DNA of 5,105 bases from Oscillospiraceae bacterium (lineage in GTDB: Bacteria; Bacillota_A; Clostridia; Oscillospirales; Oscillospiraceae): contig JAEDOJ010000119.1 in assembly GCA_016302015.1 (NCBI GenBank), positions 1 through 5,105 on the forward strand, in the 5' to 3' direction. The notes under the pieces were generated by a model. That model did not search any database, was not told the origin of the DNA, and worked only from the letters and a program-made list of their open reading frames with translations. Positions 1 to 5,105 of the stretch are shown here, piece by piece. Each line of letters starts with the position of its first letter. Within the stretch, counting starts at the first letter, position 1. Made by a program: the position numbers and the translations under genes.

Positions 1-827
1 GGCTTCAGCGGATAGGAAAAGTGGTCAGGGTTGATCCCCTGTACCACCCGAGTCAGACCCTGCACAGACCGCTGGACAGAGGCGTAATGGTTCCCGGAAT
101 AGACCAGATTGAAGCCGTAAACCCTTCCGTGATCCTCCCCGGCGGATTTTTCCGTCAGGAGAAAGCCGGGGTTGTGGCGGTGGGAGGAAAAGCCGGTGGT
201 ACTTTCGTTGACCAGCTTTGTTCTGCCCACAGGGGTGGTGGTTTTCCCCATTTCGGAAATCCAGCCGCCGTCAAAGGTGGTCAGTTCCAAATTGCCGGGT
301 AAGTCCATACACAGGCTGAGAAGCTTGCGGATCACAATGGGGTGGTCTCCGTTGTTTTCCAAAACTGCCCTTCGGGTGAGGACGTCCTCAAAAACGGTAT
401 AGTACAGCTTCAGGGTCAGGTCCCGGCAGGTCAGGGAAATTTCCAGGGTTTGTTCCCCGCCCTTCGCCTGTGGGAGCCTGTCCATTGGAGCAATTCCTTC
501 CAGAATCCCATGGCTCCGGTAGCGGAAATCCGTGGGAAGGGGCAGACCGTCCTCCTCGATGGAAAGGGGAATTTCCCGATAGTCACCCCGTCCGACGCCG
601 CTCCATTCCAGAGGCAATACATCCAGACAGGGAGCTTTGTCCTCTTCCGTCAGGGTGACGCTTGCGCCCCAGCCCAAACCGACCTTGCAGGCCAGGGCTT
701 CAGAATCCTCGCTGCGTACCGGAGCGCCGAAATGCAGATGCTCCAACTGCCCGGTGGGGAGCAGACGGAAAAGGTAGGAATAAAACGGAGTGGAAAGGTG
801 AAACACCCCGTTTTCACAGGAAATCAT
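1..827 (-). CDS. Alpha-galactosidase, GH36 family, N-terminal part (3' end beyond left edge)
   Basis: The first 275 codons are visible; the gene continues past base 1. Known family role: GH36 enzymes hydrolyse terminal alpha-1,6-galactose from melibiose, raffinose and stachyose. What is seen is the N-terminal beta-sandwich domain that precedes the GH36 barrel: the opening FHL...SYLFRLLPTGQLEHLHFG (residues 9-34), GRGDYREIP (79-87), the SSHRHNPGFLL block (214-224) and YGFNLVYSGNHYAS (237-250), then VVQGINP. The catalytic barrel with both Asp residues lies outside the window, so activity cannot be judged. No signal peptide is seen, so it is cytoplasmic. The start is forced: an in-frame TGA lies three codons upstream (836-834), and this ATG is the first start after it. 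The ATG overlaps the GH1 stop as ATGA, so co-transcription and translational coupling are likely. A GGGGGAGG stretch inside the end of the GH1 gene lies about 13 bases upstream, rather far. Family bacterial proteins are usually 700-750 residues. Family assignment is firm; exact substrate is not. Confidence 0.93.
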   Translation of the reverse strand, partial: MISCENGVFHLSTPFYSYLFRLLPTGQLEHLHFGAPVRSEDSEALACKVGLGWGASVTLTEEDKAPCLDVLPLEWSGVGRGDYREIPLSIEEDGLPLPTDFRYRSHGILEGIAPMDRLPQAKGGEQTLEISLTCRDLTLKLYYTVFEDVLTRRAVLENNGDHPIVIRKLLSLCMDLPGNLELTTFDGGWISEMGKTTTPVGRTKLVNESTTGFSSHRHNPGFLLTEKSAGEDHGRVYGFNLVYSGNHYASVQRSVQGLTRVVQGINPDHFSYPLK

Positions 828-2107
828 CGGATATCATACACCTCCCCCTGAACATATTGTTGATAGAGGTCTTCCGTCATTCCGCCGGCTTTGGAAAGGG
901 CGGCATAGAAACGCCCGGAAGCTTTTACAGTCCGTTTCTGGGTTTTGTGATCCACATGAACCAGACCGAAGCGGGCAGAAACCCCCTCAATCCACTCGAA
1001 ATTGTCACAGAAGCACCAATGATAGTACCGCTGGAAAGGTAAATCGGAGTCGCAGATGACCTTGAGGTGGTCGCAGATGTATTTGGCACGGAAACGGTCA
1101 TCCCTGTCGCAGGTGCCGTTCTCCGTGACCCAGATAGGTCTGGGCAGAAGCTTGGACAGCTTTTCAGCACACCGGATCAGACCTTCGGGGTAGATTTCCC
1201 AGTCCAGATCATTCCGGGGGCTGTTTGCCCGGACACCGTCGGCAAGGCCGGAGACGGTGGAACGGGTATAGTAATTGATACCAATAAAGTCCGCGTACGC
1301 TCCCTTGGGGAGGTTCCAGTGATTTTTCAGGGGAAAACGGAACTGCCCTAAGGTCATGGCTCTGGAGATGGCTCCCTGAAACGCCCACTCGCCCACGGTG
1401 GCAAACAGCCGATGCAGGGGATTACGGGGATTCTTCGGATCGAAGACCCGGACATGGTTGGCAAAGCCCACCTTTGTGTCATGGAAGCCCATGGCTTCCC
1501 GCATGGAATGAATCATTTCGTAGGCTTTGATATGGCAATAGGCCATATTCTCCAAAACCTGAAAGGTCTCCCTGTAGGAAGTCCTGCCGGGAGGCCACTG
1601 ACCGAACAGATAACCGTTGGTGGCGTAGACATTCGGCTCGTTGATGGTGATATATTCCGAAACCAGATCGCCGAACCGCTCTACCACCAGCTTCACCAGA
1701 TCCAAATAGTCCTGCAGATTCTCCCGTTTTAAAAACGCGCCCTTTTTCTCAAACCACATAGGGTTGGTAAAATGATGAATGGTCAGCAGAGGCCGGATGC
1801 CCCGGTCAAGGAGGGTGGACAGCTCCTGACGGTACTGCGCAATGGCCGCTTCGTCAGGCTTCCCCGGCTGGGGAACCAGCCTCGACCATTCCACGCCCAG
1901 CCGGTAATTCGGAATCCCCATGGACGAAAGCAAGTCCGTATCCTCCTGCCACCGCTCCCAATGAGCGCTGTCGGCGGGGTCGGAGCCGTCTGTAATGTGA
2001 CCCTTCCTGTACCAGTCGTTCCAGGAATGATCGGTGTTGCCGCCCTCAATCTGCGTGGCGGCAGAGGAAACACCCAGGGAAAAGCCCTGAGGAAATTGAA
2101 ATTCCAT
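824..2107 (-). CDS. GH1 family beta-glycosidase (beta-glucosidase-like), complete
   Basis: A 427-residue retaining beta-glycosidase with a single (beta/alpha)8 barrel. Seen: QIEG near the N-terminus (Q19), YRLGVEWSR (68-76), HHFTNP (111-116), the acid/base motif TINEP with E157, INYYTRS (277-283), the nucleophile motif TENG with E329, and HWCFCDNFEW (363-372). E371 in NFEW is the glycone-binding Glu of enzymes for unphosphorylated sugars; 6-phospho-beta-glycosidases carry a Ser there and a downstream Lys/Tyr pair. So free beta-glucosides or beta-galactosides are the likely substrates; which one is not decidable. No signal peptide, hence cytoplasmic. It is slightly shorter than the usual 440-480 residues. 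The start at 2107 is chosen because GGAGG (2119-2115) lies 7 bases upstream, a promoter lies just beyond, and family homology begins at once with FPQGFSLGVSSAATQIEG. The same frame stays open far upstream (to 3949), antisense to the GH13 gene, so a much longer automatic call would be wrong. First gene of an operon with GH36. Confidence 0.95.
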   Translation of the reverse strand: MEFQFPQGFSLGVSSAATQIEGGNTDHSWNDWYRKGHITDGSDPADSAHWERWQEDTDLLSSMGIPNYRLGVEWSRLVPQPGKPDEAAIAQYRQELSTLLDRGIRPLLTIHHFTNPMWFEKKGAFLKRENLQDYLDLVKLVVERFGDLVSEYITINEPNVYATNGYLFGQWPPGRTSYRETFQVLENMAYCHIKAYEMIHSMREAMGFHDTKVGFANHVRVFDPKNPRNPLHRLFATVGEWAFQGAISRAMTLGQFRFPLKNHWNLPKGAYADFIGINYYTRSTVSGLADGVRANSPRNDLDWEIYPEGLIRCAEKLSKLLPRPIWVTENGTCDRDDRFRAKYICDHLKVICDSDLPFQRYYHWCFCDNFEWIEGVSARFGLVHVDHKTQKRTVKASGRFYAALSKAGGMTEDLYQQYVQGEVYDIR

Positions 2108-2114
2108 ACCATCG

Positions 2115-2119
2115 CCTCC
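2115..2119 (-). promoter_or_regulatory. Ribosome binding site of the GH1 gene
   Basis: On the minus strand GGAGG lies 7 bases before the ATG at 2107. It fixes the start against the long open frame upstream. It also sits where transcription from the predicted promoter would begin (about 2118-2122), so the mRNA leader may contain little besides this site. Confidence 0.85.
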
Positions 2120-2126
2120 AATTCTT

Positions 2127-2155
2127 ATTTTATCTGGATCATGTAGGAAAGTCAA
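2127..2155 (-). promoter_or_regulatory. Sigma-A promoter for the GH1-GH36 operon
   Basis: Read leftward, TTGACT (2155-2150, five of six to TTGACA) is followed by a 17-base spacer and TAAAAT (2132-2127, five of six to TATAAT). The expected start of transcription is near 2119, only 11-14 bases before the start codon. No classic CcpA operator is evident in or beside it. The match to consensus and spacing is strong, but the call rests on sequence only. Confidence 0.75.
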
Positions 2156-2167
2156 TTCAATTTCGTG

Positions 2168-2196
2168 ATGACATTTGGGAAAATACGTGATATAAT
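2168..2196 (+). promoter_or_regulatory. Sigma-A promoter for the GH13 gene (extended -10)
   Basis: ATGACA (2168-2173, five of six to TTGACA), a 17-base spacer, then TATAAT (2191-2196, perfect), preceded by TGA, which makes an extended -10. The predicted start is near A2203, inside a run of seven A (2199-2205), giving a leader of about 19 bases. Its -35 lies only 12 bases from the -35 of the opposite promoter (2150-2155), so the two promoters are back to back. Confidence 0.8.
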
Positions 2197-2206
2197 GGAA
2201 AAAAAC

Positions 2207-2213
2207 AAAGGAG
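2207..2213 (+). promoter_or_regulatory. Ribosome binding site that fixes the GH13 start
   Basis: AAAGGAG is followed by 8 bases and the ATG at 2222. The upstream in-frame starts at 2165 (GTG) and 2168 (ATG) lie in or next to the promoter -35 and have no such site, so they are not used. Confidence 0.88.
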
Positions 2214-2221
2214 AGAGCAAA

Positions 2222-3880
2222 ATGGAACGGAAACGCTGGTACAAGGACATGGTGTTCTATCAGATTTGGCCCCGGAGCTTCTATGACGGCGACGGAGACG
2301 GCATGGGCGACCTGAAGGGCGTGTACGAGAAGCTGGACTATATCAAGTCTCTGCATGTGGACGGCATCTGGTTTTCTCCCCTCTATCCCTCCCCCGGCGC
2401 AGACTGCGGCTACGACATTGCGGACTACATGGACATCGCCCCGGAATTCGGGGGCATGGAATGGTTCAAAAAGGTGCTGGACGGTGCCCATCAGCGGGGG
2501 ATGAAGGTCATTATGGATCTGGTGGTCAATCACACCAGCGATGAGCATGAATGGTTCCAGAAGAGCCGTCAGCGGATCGATCCCTATACCGATTATTACA
2601 TCTGGCGTCCCGCCAAGCCCAACGGGAAGCTGCCCAACAACTGGGACAGCAACTTCGAGGGGAAGGCCTGGGAGTTCGACCCGGTGCGGAAGGAATACTA
2701 TCTCCATCTCTTTGCCATCAAGCAGCCGGATCTGAATATGGACAACCCTCTGGTGCGGGAGGAGGTCAAGAAAATTCTCCGGTTCTGGCTGGATCTGGGG
2801 GTAGATGGCTTCCGGGAGGACGTGATTACCTATATCTCCAAGAAAGAGGGCCTGCCCAACGACTATATTTTCCCCATGAACAAGGGAATGCGGAAGTATA
2901 ACCACGGCCCCCATCTCCATGAATATCTTGCTGAGTTCCGCAGAGACGTGTTCTCTCACTACGACTGCATGACCCTTGCGGAAGCCCCGCTGGTCTCCCC
3001 CAAAAGAGCCTTGGAATATATTGAGGAAAAACCGGACAGCGAATTGGATATGATGATCCAGTTCCAGTGTATGTGCGGCGACTGCTTCTTGACCGACTAT
3101 CTCCATCACTCCTTCCGCCTGCGGAAGCTGAAGAGAGCCTTCACGAAATGGCAGAAGAAGCTGGAGGGGAAGGCGTGGAATATGCTCTATCTGGAAAATC
3201 ACGACCATCCCCGCGTTGTCTCCCGCTACGGAAGCGAAAAATACCGGGAAGAAAGCGCAAAATCCCTTGCGGTTTCCTATCTGTTCCAGAAGGGAACGCC
3301 CTTTGTCTATCAGGGGCAGGAAATCGGTATGACCAACTGGTATCCTGAAAATTCTGAACTGTATGAGGACGTCCAGACCCGGAATCAATACAAGGGCATG
3401 GAGGAAGCCAAGCGGCTGCCCAAGCTGTGGGCTGCCTCCAGAGATTCCGCCCGCACCCCGGTGCAGTGGAACAGAAGCAAAAATGCCGGCTTCACCACGG
3501 GAGAGCCCTGGTTCCATGTGAATCCCAACTATAAGGAAATCAACGTGGCGGAGCAGGAAAAGAACCCGAATTCCGTCCTGAATTTCTACCGCAAGGCCAT
3601 TGCCCTGCGAAAAGAACTCTACGTTGTCCGCCACGGCACCTACAAGGAGCATGGGAAGCACTCCTCCAAGCTCTATGTCTATACCAGAGAGACGGAGAAG
3701 CGCAAGCTGCTGGTAATCTGCTCCTTCACCCAGGAGCCGGTGAAATTTAAGGCGCCCAGAGGCTACAATCTGCCCAGGGGACTGATGCTGCTGGGAAATT
3801 ATCAGGAAAACAAGGTGGAGAACAACGGCTTCACCACCCGCCCCTACGAAACCAGAGTCTACCTCTTTGACGGTAAATAA
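2222..3880 (+). CDS. GH13 alpha-glucosidase, subfamily 31 type (oligo-1,6-glucosidase-like), complete
   Basis: A 552-residue cytoplasmic alpha-glucosidase, normal length for GH13_31. Domain order: barrel start with FYQIWPRSF (12-20), a calcium-loop-like DGDGDGMGD (22-30), GYDIADY (63-69), region I DLVVNH (99-104), region V QPDLN (168-172), region II GFREDV with nucleophile D200, region III TLAEAP with acid/base E254, region IV ENHDHPR with D328, GTPFVYQGQEIGMTN (358-372), RTPVQW (411-416), then the C-terminal beta domain. All three catalytic acids are present. Val at 201, right after the nucleophile, is the residue linked in this subfamily to alpha-1,6 specificity (isomaltose-type), so oligo-1,6-glucosidase or glucan-1,6-alpha-glucosidase is favoured. 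Trehalose-6-phosphate hydrolase or sucrose-isomerizing activity is less likely but not excluded. Local variants from the textbook motifs: E199 (usually Met), A253 (usually Gly), H329 (usually Gln). It has its own promoter, is divergent from the GH1-GH36 operon, and ends in a hairpin. Start set by AAAGGAG. Confidence 0.95.
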   Translation: MERKRWYKDMVFYQIWPRSFYDGDGDGMGDLKGVYEKLDYIKSLHVDGIWFSPLYPSPGADCGYDIADYMDIAPEFGGMEWFKKVLDGAHQRGMKVIMDLVVNHTSDEHEWFQKSRQRIDPYTDYYIWRPAKPNGKLPNNWDSNFEGKAWEFDPVRKEYYLHLFAIKQPDLNMDNPLVREEVKKILRFWLDLGVDGFREDVITYISKKEGLPNDYIFPMNKGMRKYNHGPHLHEYLAEFRRDVFSHYDCMTLAEAPLVSPKRALEYIEEKPDSELDMMIQFQCMCGDCFLTDYLHHSFRLRKLKRAFTKWQKKLEGKAWNMLYLENHDHPRVVSRYGSEKYREESAKSLAVSYLFQKGTPFVYQGQEIGMTNWYPENSELYEDVQTRNQYKGMEEAKRLPKLWAASRDSARTPVQWNRSKNAGFTTGEPWFHVNPNYKEINVAEQEKNPNSVLNFYRKAIALRKELYVVRHGTYKEHGKHSSKLYVYTRETEKRKLLVICSFTQEPVKFKAPRGYNLPRGLMLLGNYQENKVENNGFTTRPYETRVYLFDGK

Positions 3881-3884
3881 TCCA

Positions 3885-3914
3885 AGTCCCTCCCGCAATC
3901 CTGCGGGAGGGACT
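3885..3914 (+). terminator. Strong hairpin after the GH13 gene, probable terminator
   Basis: A perfect 13-bp inverted repeat (3885-3897 with 3902-3914) with loop ATCC begins 4 bases after the GH13 stop. The stem is rich in GC. The bases that follow (GTTGATAAATG) are not a proper T run, so this is an atypical intrinsic terminator or an RNA-stabilising or attenuating hairpin. Some read-through into the lipoprotein gene is possible. The short gap that follows, to 3949, is AT-rich and shows no clear promoter. Confidence 0.65.
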
Positions 3915-3949
3915 GTTGATAAATGTAAAATAATTCTGTTTTGAAACAT

Positions 3950-3956
3950 GGAGGTG
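3950..3956 (+). promoter_or_regulatory. Ribosome binding site that fixes the lipoprotein start
   Basis: GGAGGTG lies 6 bases before the ATG at 3963. The in-frame ATG at 3948 overlaps this site and cannot use it, so the protein starts at 3963, giving a clean lipoprotein signal peptide (MKKIF...). Confidence 0.88.
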
Positions 3957-3962
3957 TGCCCT

Positions 3963-4502
3963 ATGAAAAAAATCTTTTGTCTGATTTTCGCCTTTGGCCT
4001 TCTTTTTGCCCTTTTTGGGTGCGGCGGGGAAGCAGAGACCGTCCCGGTGGAAAAGGTAAGGGTAGTTTTTTACGATATCCCCTTCATGTTTTATGAGTTC
4101 CGGCAAACAGAAGGCGCCGGCGAGACGGCGGTGGTGAACACCAGCGGAATAACGAAATTTCACTTCCAATGGTATGAATCGCTGAGCGAAGTAAGAAACC
4201 ATTCGATTGACGTGGACAGGGATGGGCTTGTCTACAAGAGGGGTGGGGAAGCTAAGTCCTTCTCCATTTCGCAGGAGCTTTGGGAGAACCTGACAGGACT
4301 ATATGAAAAACATGGGGTTGCCAGATGGGACGGATATGAGAAATGCAACGAAGACTGGTGTGATGGGGGAGGATTTAACCTTATTCTGGAATTTGCGGAC
4401 GGACAGATTCTCACCTGCAGCGGACTGAACAGTGAACCGGAGGGCTGGAAGGACTTCCAAAATGAATTGTTTGACCTGCTCCGCCCGATCATTTTCCAAT
4501 AA
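3963..4502 (+). CDS. Predicted small lipoprotein of unknown function
   Basis: A 179-residue protein I do not recognise. Residues 1-20 form a lipoprotein signal: Lys-Lys, a hydrophobic stretch, and the lipobox LFGC with C20 as the probable lipidated residue, followed by GGE. Phe at -2 of the lipobox is a little unusual. The mature part should be anchored on the outer face of the membrane. It is acidic and aromatic-rich, with no further membrane segment. Its C-terminal half alternates helix-like and strand-like stretches: SISQELWENLTGLYEKHGV (101-119), WDGYEKCNEDWCDGGG (122-137) and FNLILEFADGQILTCSG (138-154). Three cysteines (C128, C133, C152) are outside the signal; C128 and C133 are four residues apart and might pair. 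Base composition looks more AT-rich than the glycosidase genes at its 5' end. It stands between a hairpin and a bidirectional terminator, so it is probably a single-gene unit or read-through target of the GH13 transcript. No link to sugar use is shown. Confidence 0.85.
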   Translation: MKKIFCLIFAFGLLFALFGCGGEAETVPVEKVRVVFYDIPFMFYEFRQTEGAGETAVVNTSGITKFHFQWYESLSEVRNHSIDVDRDGLVYKRGGEAKSFSISQELWENLTGLYEKHGVARWDGYEKCNEDWCDGGGFNLILEFADGQILTCSGLNSEPEGWKDFQNELFDLLRPIIFQ

Positions 4503-4515
4503 AAGAAGTGTCTAT

Positions 4516-4554
4516 GGCTCTCTCTGACGAGGGAGCTGGCGGCGCAAAAATGCG
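4516..4554. repeat. Tandem small hairpins, possible fragment of a dispersed intergenic repeat
   Basis: Two adjacent hairpins: GCTCTCTC (4517-4524) with GAGGGAGC (4529-4536), loop TGAC and one wobble pair; and CGCA (4543-4546) with TGCG (4551-4554), loop AAAA. The bases GAGGGAGCTGGC resemble, from memory, the edge of repeats found many times between genes in Faecalibacterium and relatives. That link is inference. The hairpins abut the terminator that follows. Confidence 0.4.
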
Positions 4555-4591
4555 AAAAAAGGACGTGGTTCCCGTTGAACCACGTCCTTTT
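4555..4591. terminator. Bidirectional intrinsic terminator between the lipoprotein gene and aspS
   Basis: An 11-bp perfect stem (4561-4571 with 4577-4587), loop CCGTT, with six A before it and TTTT after it. Read rightward it ends the lipoprotein transcript with TTTTG. Read leftward it ends aspS with a run of six T, and the stem begins 9 bases after the aspS stop. The longer T run favours the aspS direction. Confidence 0.9.
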
Positions 4592-4596
4592 GTTGA

Positions 4597-5105
4597 TCAG
4601 TTATCCAATTTCAGGGCAATATGAACCTCGTCCAACTGCTTCTGTTCCACGGTGGAGGGGGCGCCCATCATGATATCCTGTGCGTTCTTGTTCATGGGGA
4701 AAGGAATGATCTCACGGATGGATTCCTCACCCGCCAGCAGCATGACCATACGGTCAACGCCGGGCGCAATGCCTGCATGGGGAGGTGCGCCGTAGCAGAA
4801 TGCGTTGTACATGGCGGGGAATTTCGCCTTTACATCCTCCTCGCCCAGACGAACCAGCTCAAAGGCCTTGATCATGATTTCGGGATCATGGTTTCGCACA
4901 GCGCCGGAGGACAGCTCCACGCCGTTGCAGACCAGATCGTACTGGAAGGCGTTGATGGACAGAGGATCGATCTCCCCCCGCTCTGCCTGCAGCAGAACCT
5001 CCAGACCGCCGTTGGGCATGGAGAAGGGGTTGTGGCAGAATTCCAGCTCGCCGGATTCCTCGCCGATTTCATACATGGGGAAGTCCACGATCCAGCAGAA
5101 TTCAT
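4597..5105 (-). CDS. aspS: Aspartyl-tRNA synthetase, C-terminal part (5' end beyond right edge)
   Basis: The last 168 codons of aspS; the first complete codon is at 5103-5101 and the stop is TGA at 4599-4597. The enzyme charges tRNA-Asp with aspartate in the cytoplasm. Positions below count from the first visible residue. Seen: WIVDFPMYE (4-12), HNPFSMP (24-30), YDLVCNG (55-61), [11 protein letters not shown] (63-73), GAPPHAG (105-111), the class II motif 3 [12 protein letters not shown] with the ATP-binding Arg (R118), and FPMNKNAQD (135-143), then the usual C-terminus [17 protein letters not shown]. Bacterial AspRS is near 590 residues, so about the last quarter or more is here; motifs 1 and 2 and the anticodon domain are outside the window. 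The wording HNPFSMP and SSGAVRNH differs from the HHPFT and GGSIRIH form of E. coli. It is a housekeeping gene, convergent with the lipoprotein gene and sharing its terminator. Confidence 0.96.
   Translation of the reverse strand, partial: EFCWIVDFPMYEIGEESGELEFCHNPFSMPNGGLEVLLQAERGEIDPLSINAFQYDLVCNGVELSSGAVRNHDPEIMIKAFELVRLGEEDVKAKFPAMYNAFCYGAPPHAGIAPGVDRMVMLLAGEESIREIIPFPMNKNAQDIMMGAPSTVEQKQLDEVHIALKLDN

Noticed and set aside
21..851. Plus-strand open frames under the GH36 gene
   Set aside because: They are shadows of the GH36 frame, with low-complexity antisense-like products and no ribosome sites or domains.
2165..2221. Earlier start for the GH13 gene at 2165 or 2168
   Set aside because: It would lie in or beside the -35 box, has no ribosome site, and the extra residues do not resemble the family N-terminus.
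2108..2221. CcpA (cre) site or palindromic operator in the divergent gap
   Set aside because: No stretch fits the cre consensus; the only inverted match, GTCA/TGAC, is just the two opposed -35 boxes.
3916..3945. Promoter for the lipoprotein gene (TTGATA at 3916-3921)
   Set aside because: No acceptable -10 occurs at 16-18 bases; the nearby TAAAAT at 3926-3931 is too close to pair with it.
2108..3949. Upstream extension of the GH1 gene to a 1041-codon protein
   Set aside because: The extra part is antisense to a full GH13 gene with all its motifs, has no recognisable domain, and crosses the GH1 promoter and ribosome site.
3948..3962. Earlier start for the lipoprotein at 3948
   Set aside because: That ATG overlaps the GGAGGTG ribosome site, and the extra residues would spoil the Lys-Lys signal peptide start.
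4872..5105. Leftward open frame starting ATG at 5105
   Set aside because: It is out of frame with the clearly conserved aspS sequence and lacks any domain.

Overview
The window looks like chromosomal DNA of a Clostridia-type gut bacterium (Firmicutes, probably Oscillospiraceae or Lachnospiraceae). This is inferred from strong GGAGG ribosome binding sites, sigma-A type promoters, GC-ended codons, the sequence style of the three glycosidases, and an aspartyl-tRNA synthetase tail. Species cannot be assigned from the sequence alone.

Layout: the left part (1-2107) is a leftward operon. A GH1 beta-glycosidase gene (2107 to 824) comes first and is followed, with an ATGA start/stop overlap, by the start of a GH36 alpha-galactosidase gene that runs off the left edge. 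A 114-base gap (2108-2221) carries two back-to-back sigma-A promoters, each with a 17-base spacer. The rightward one drives a GH13 subfamily 31-type alpha-glucosidase gene (2222-3880), which ends in a perfect 13-bp hairpin. Next is a rightward gene for a small lipoprotein of unknown function (3963-4502). A fragment of what may be a dispersed hairpin repeat (4516-4554) and a bidirectional terminator (4555-4591) separate it from the leftward 3' end of aspS (5105 to 4597).

How the genes fit together: all three glycosidases lack signal peptides, so they should act in the cytoplasm on imported oligosaccharides. They would remove terminal alpha-galactose (GH36), beta-linked glycosyl units (GH1) and alpha-1,6-linked glucose (GH13_31). 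The GH1 active site has the Glu typical of enzymes for non-phosphorylated sugars, which suggests uptake by an ABC or symport system rather than a PTS. No transporter or regulator gene lies in the window. The divergent promoters imply shared control, but no known operator was recognised.

I see no CRISPR array, tRNA, rRNA, insertion sequence or phage gene, and no convincing new multi-gene system. The items most worth a second look are the compact divergent promoter with a nearly absent 5' leader on the GH1 side, the unrecognised lipoprotein, the probable repeat fragment, and the very long antisense open frame, which codon bias explains.
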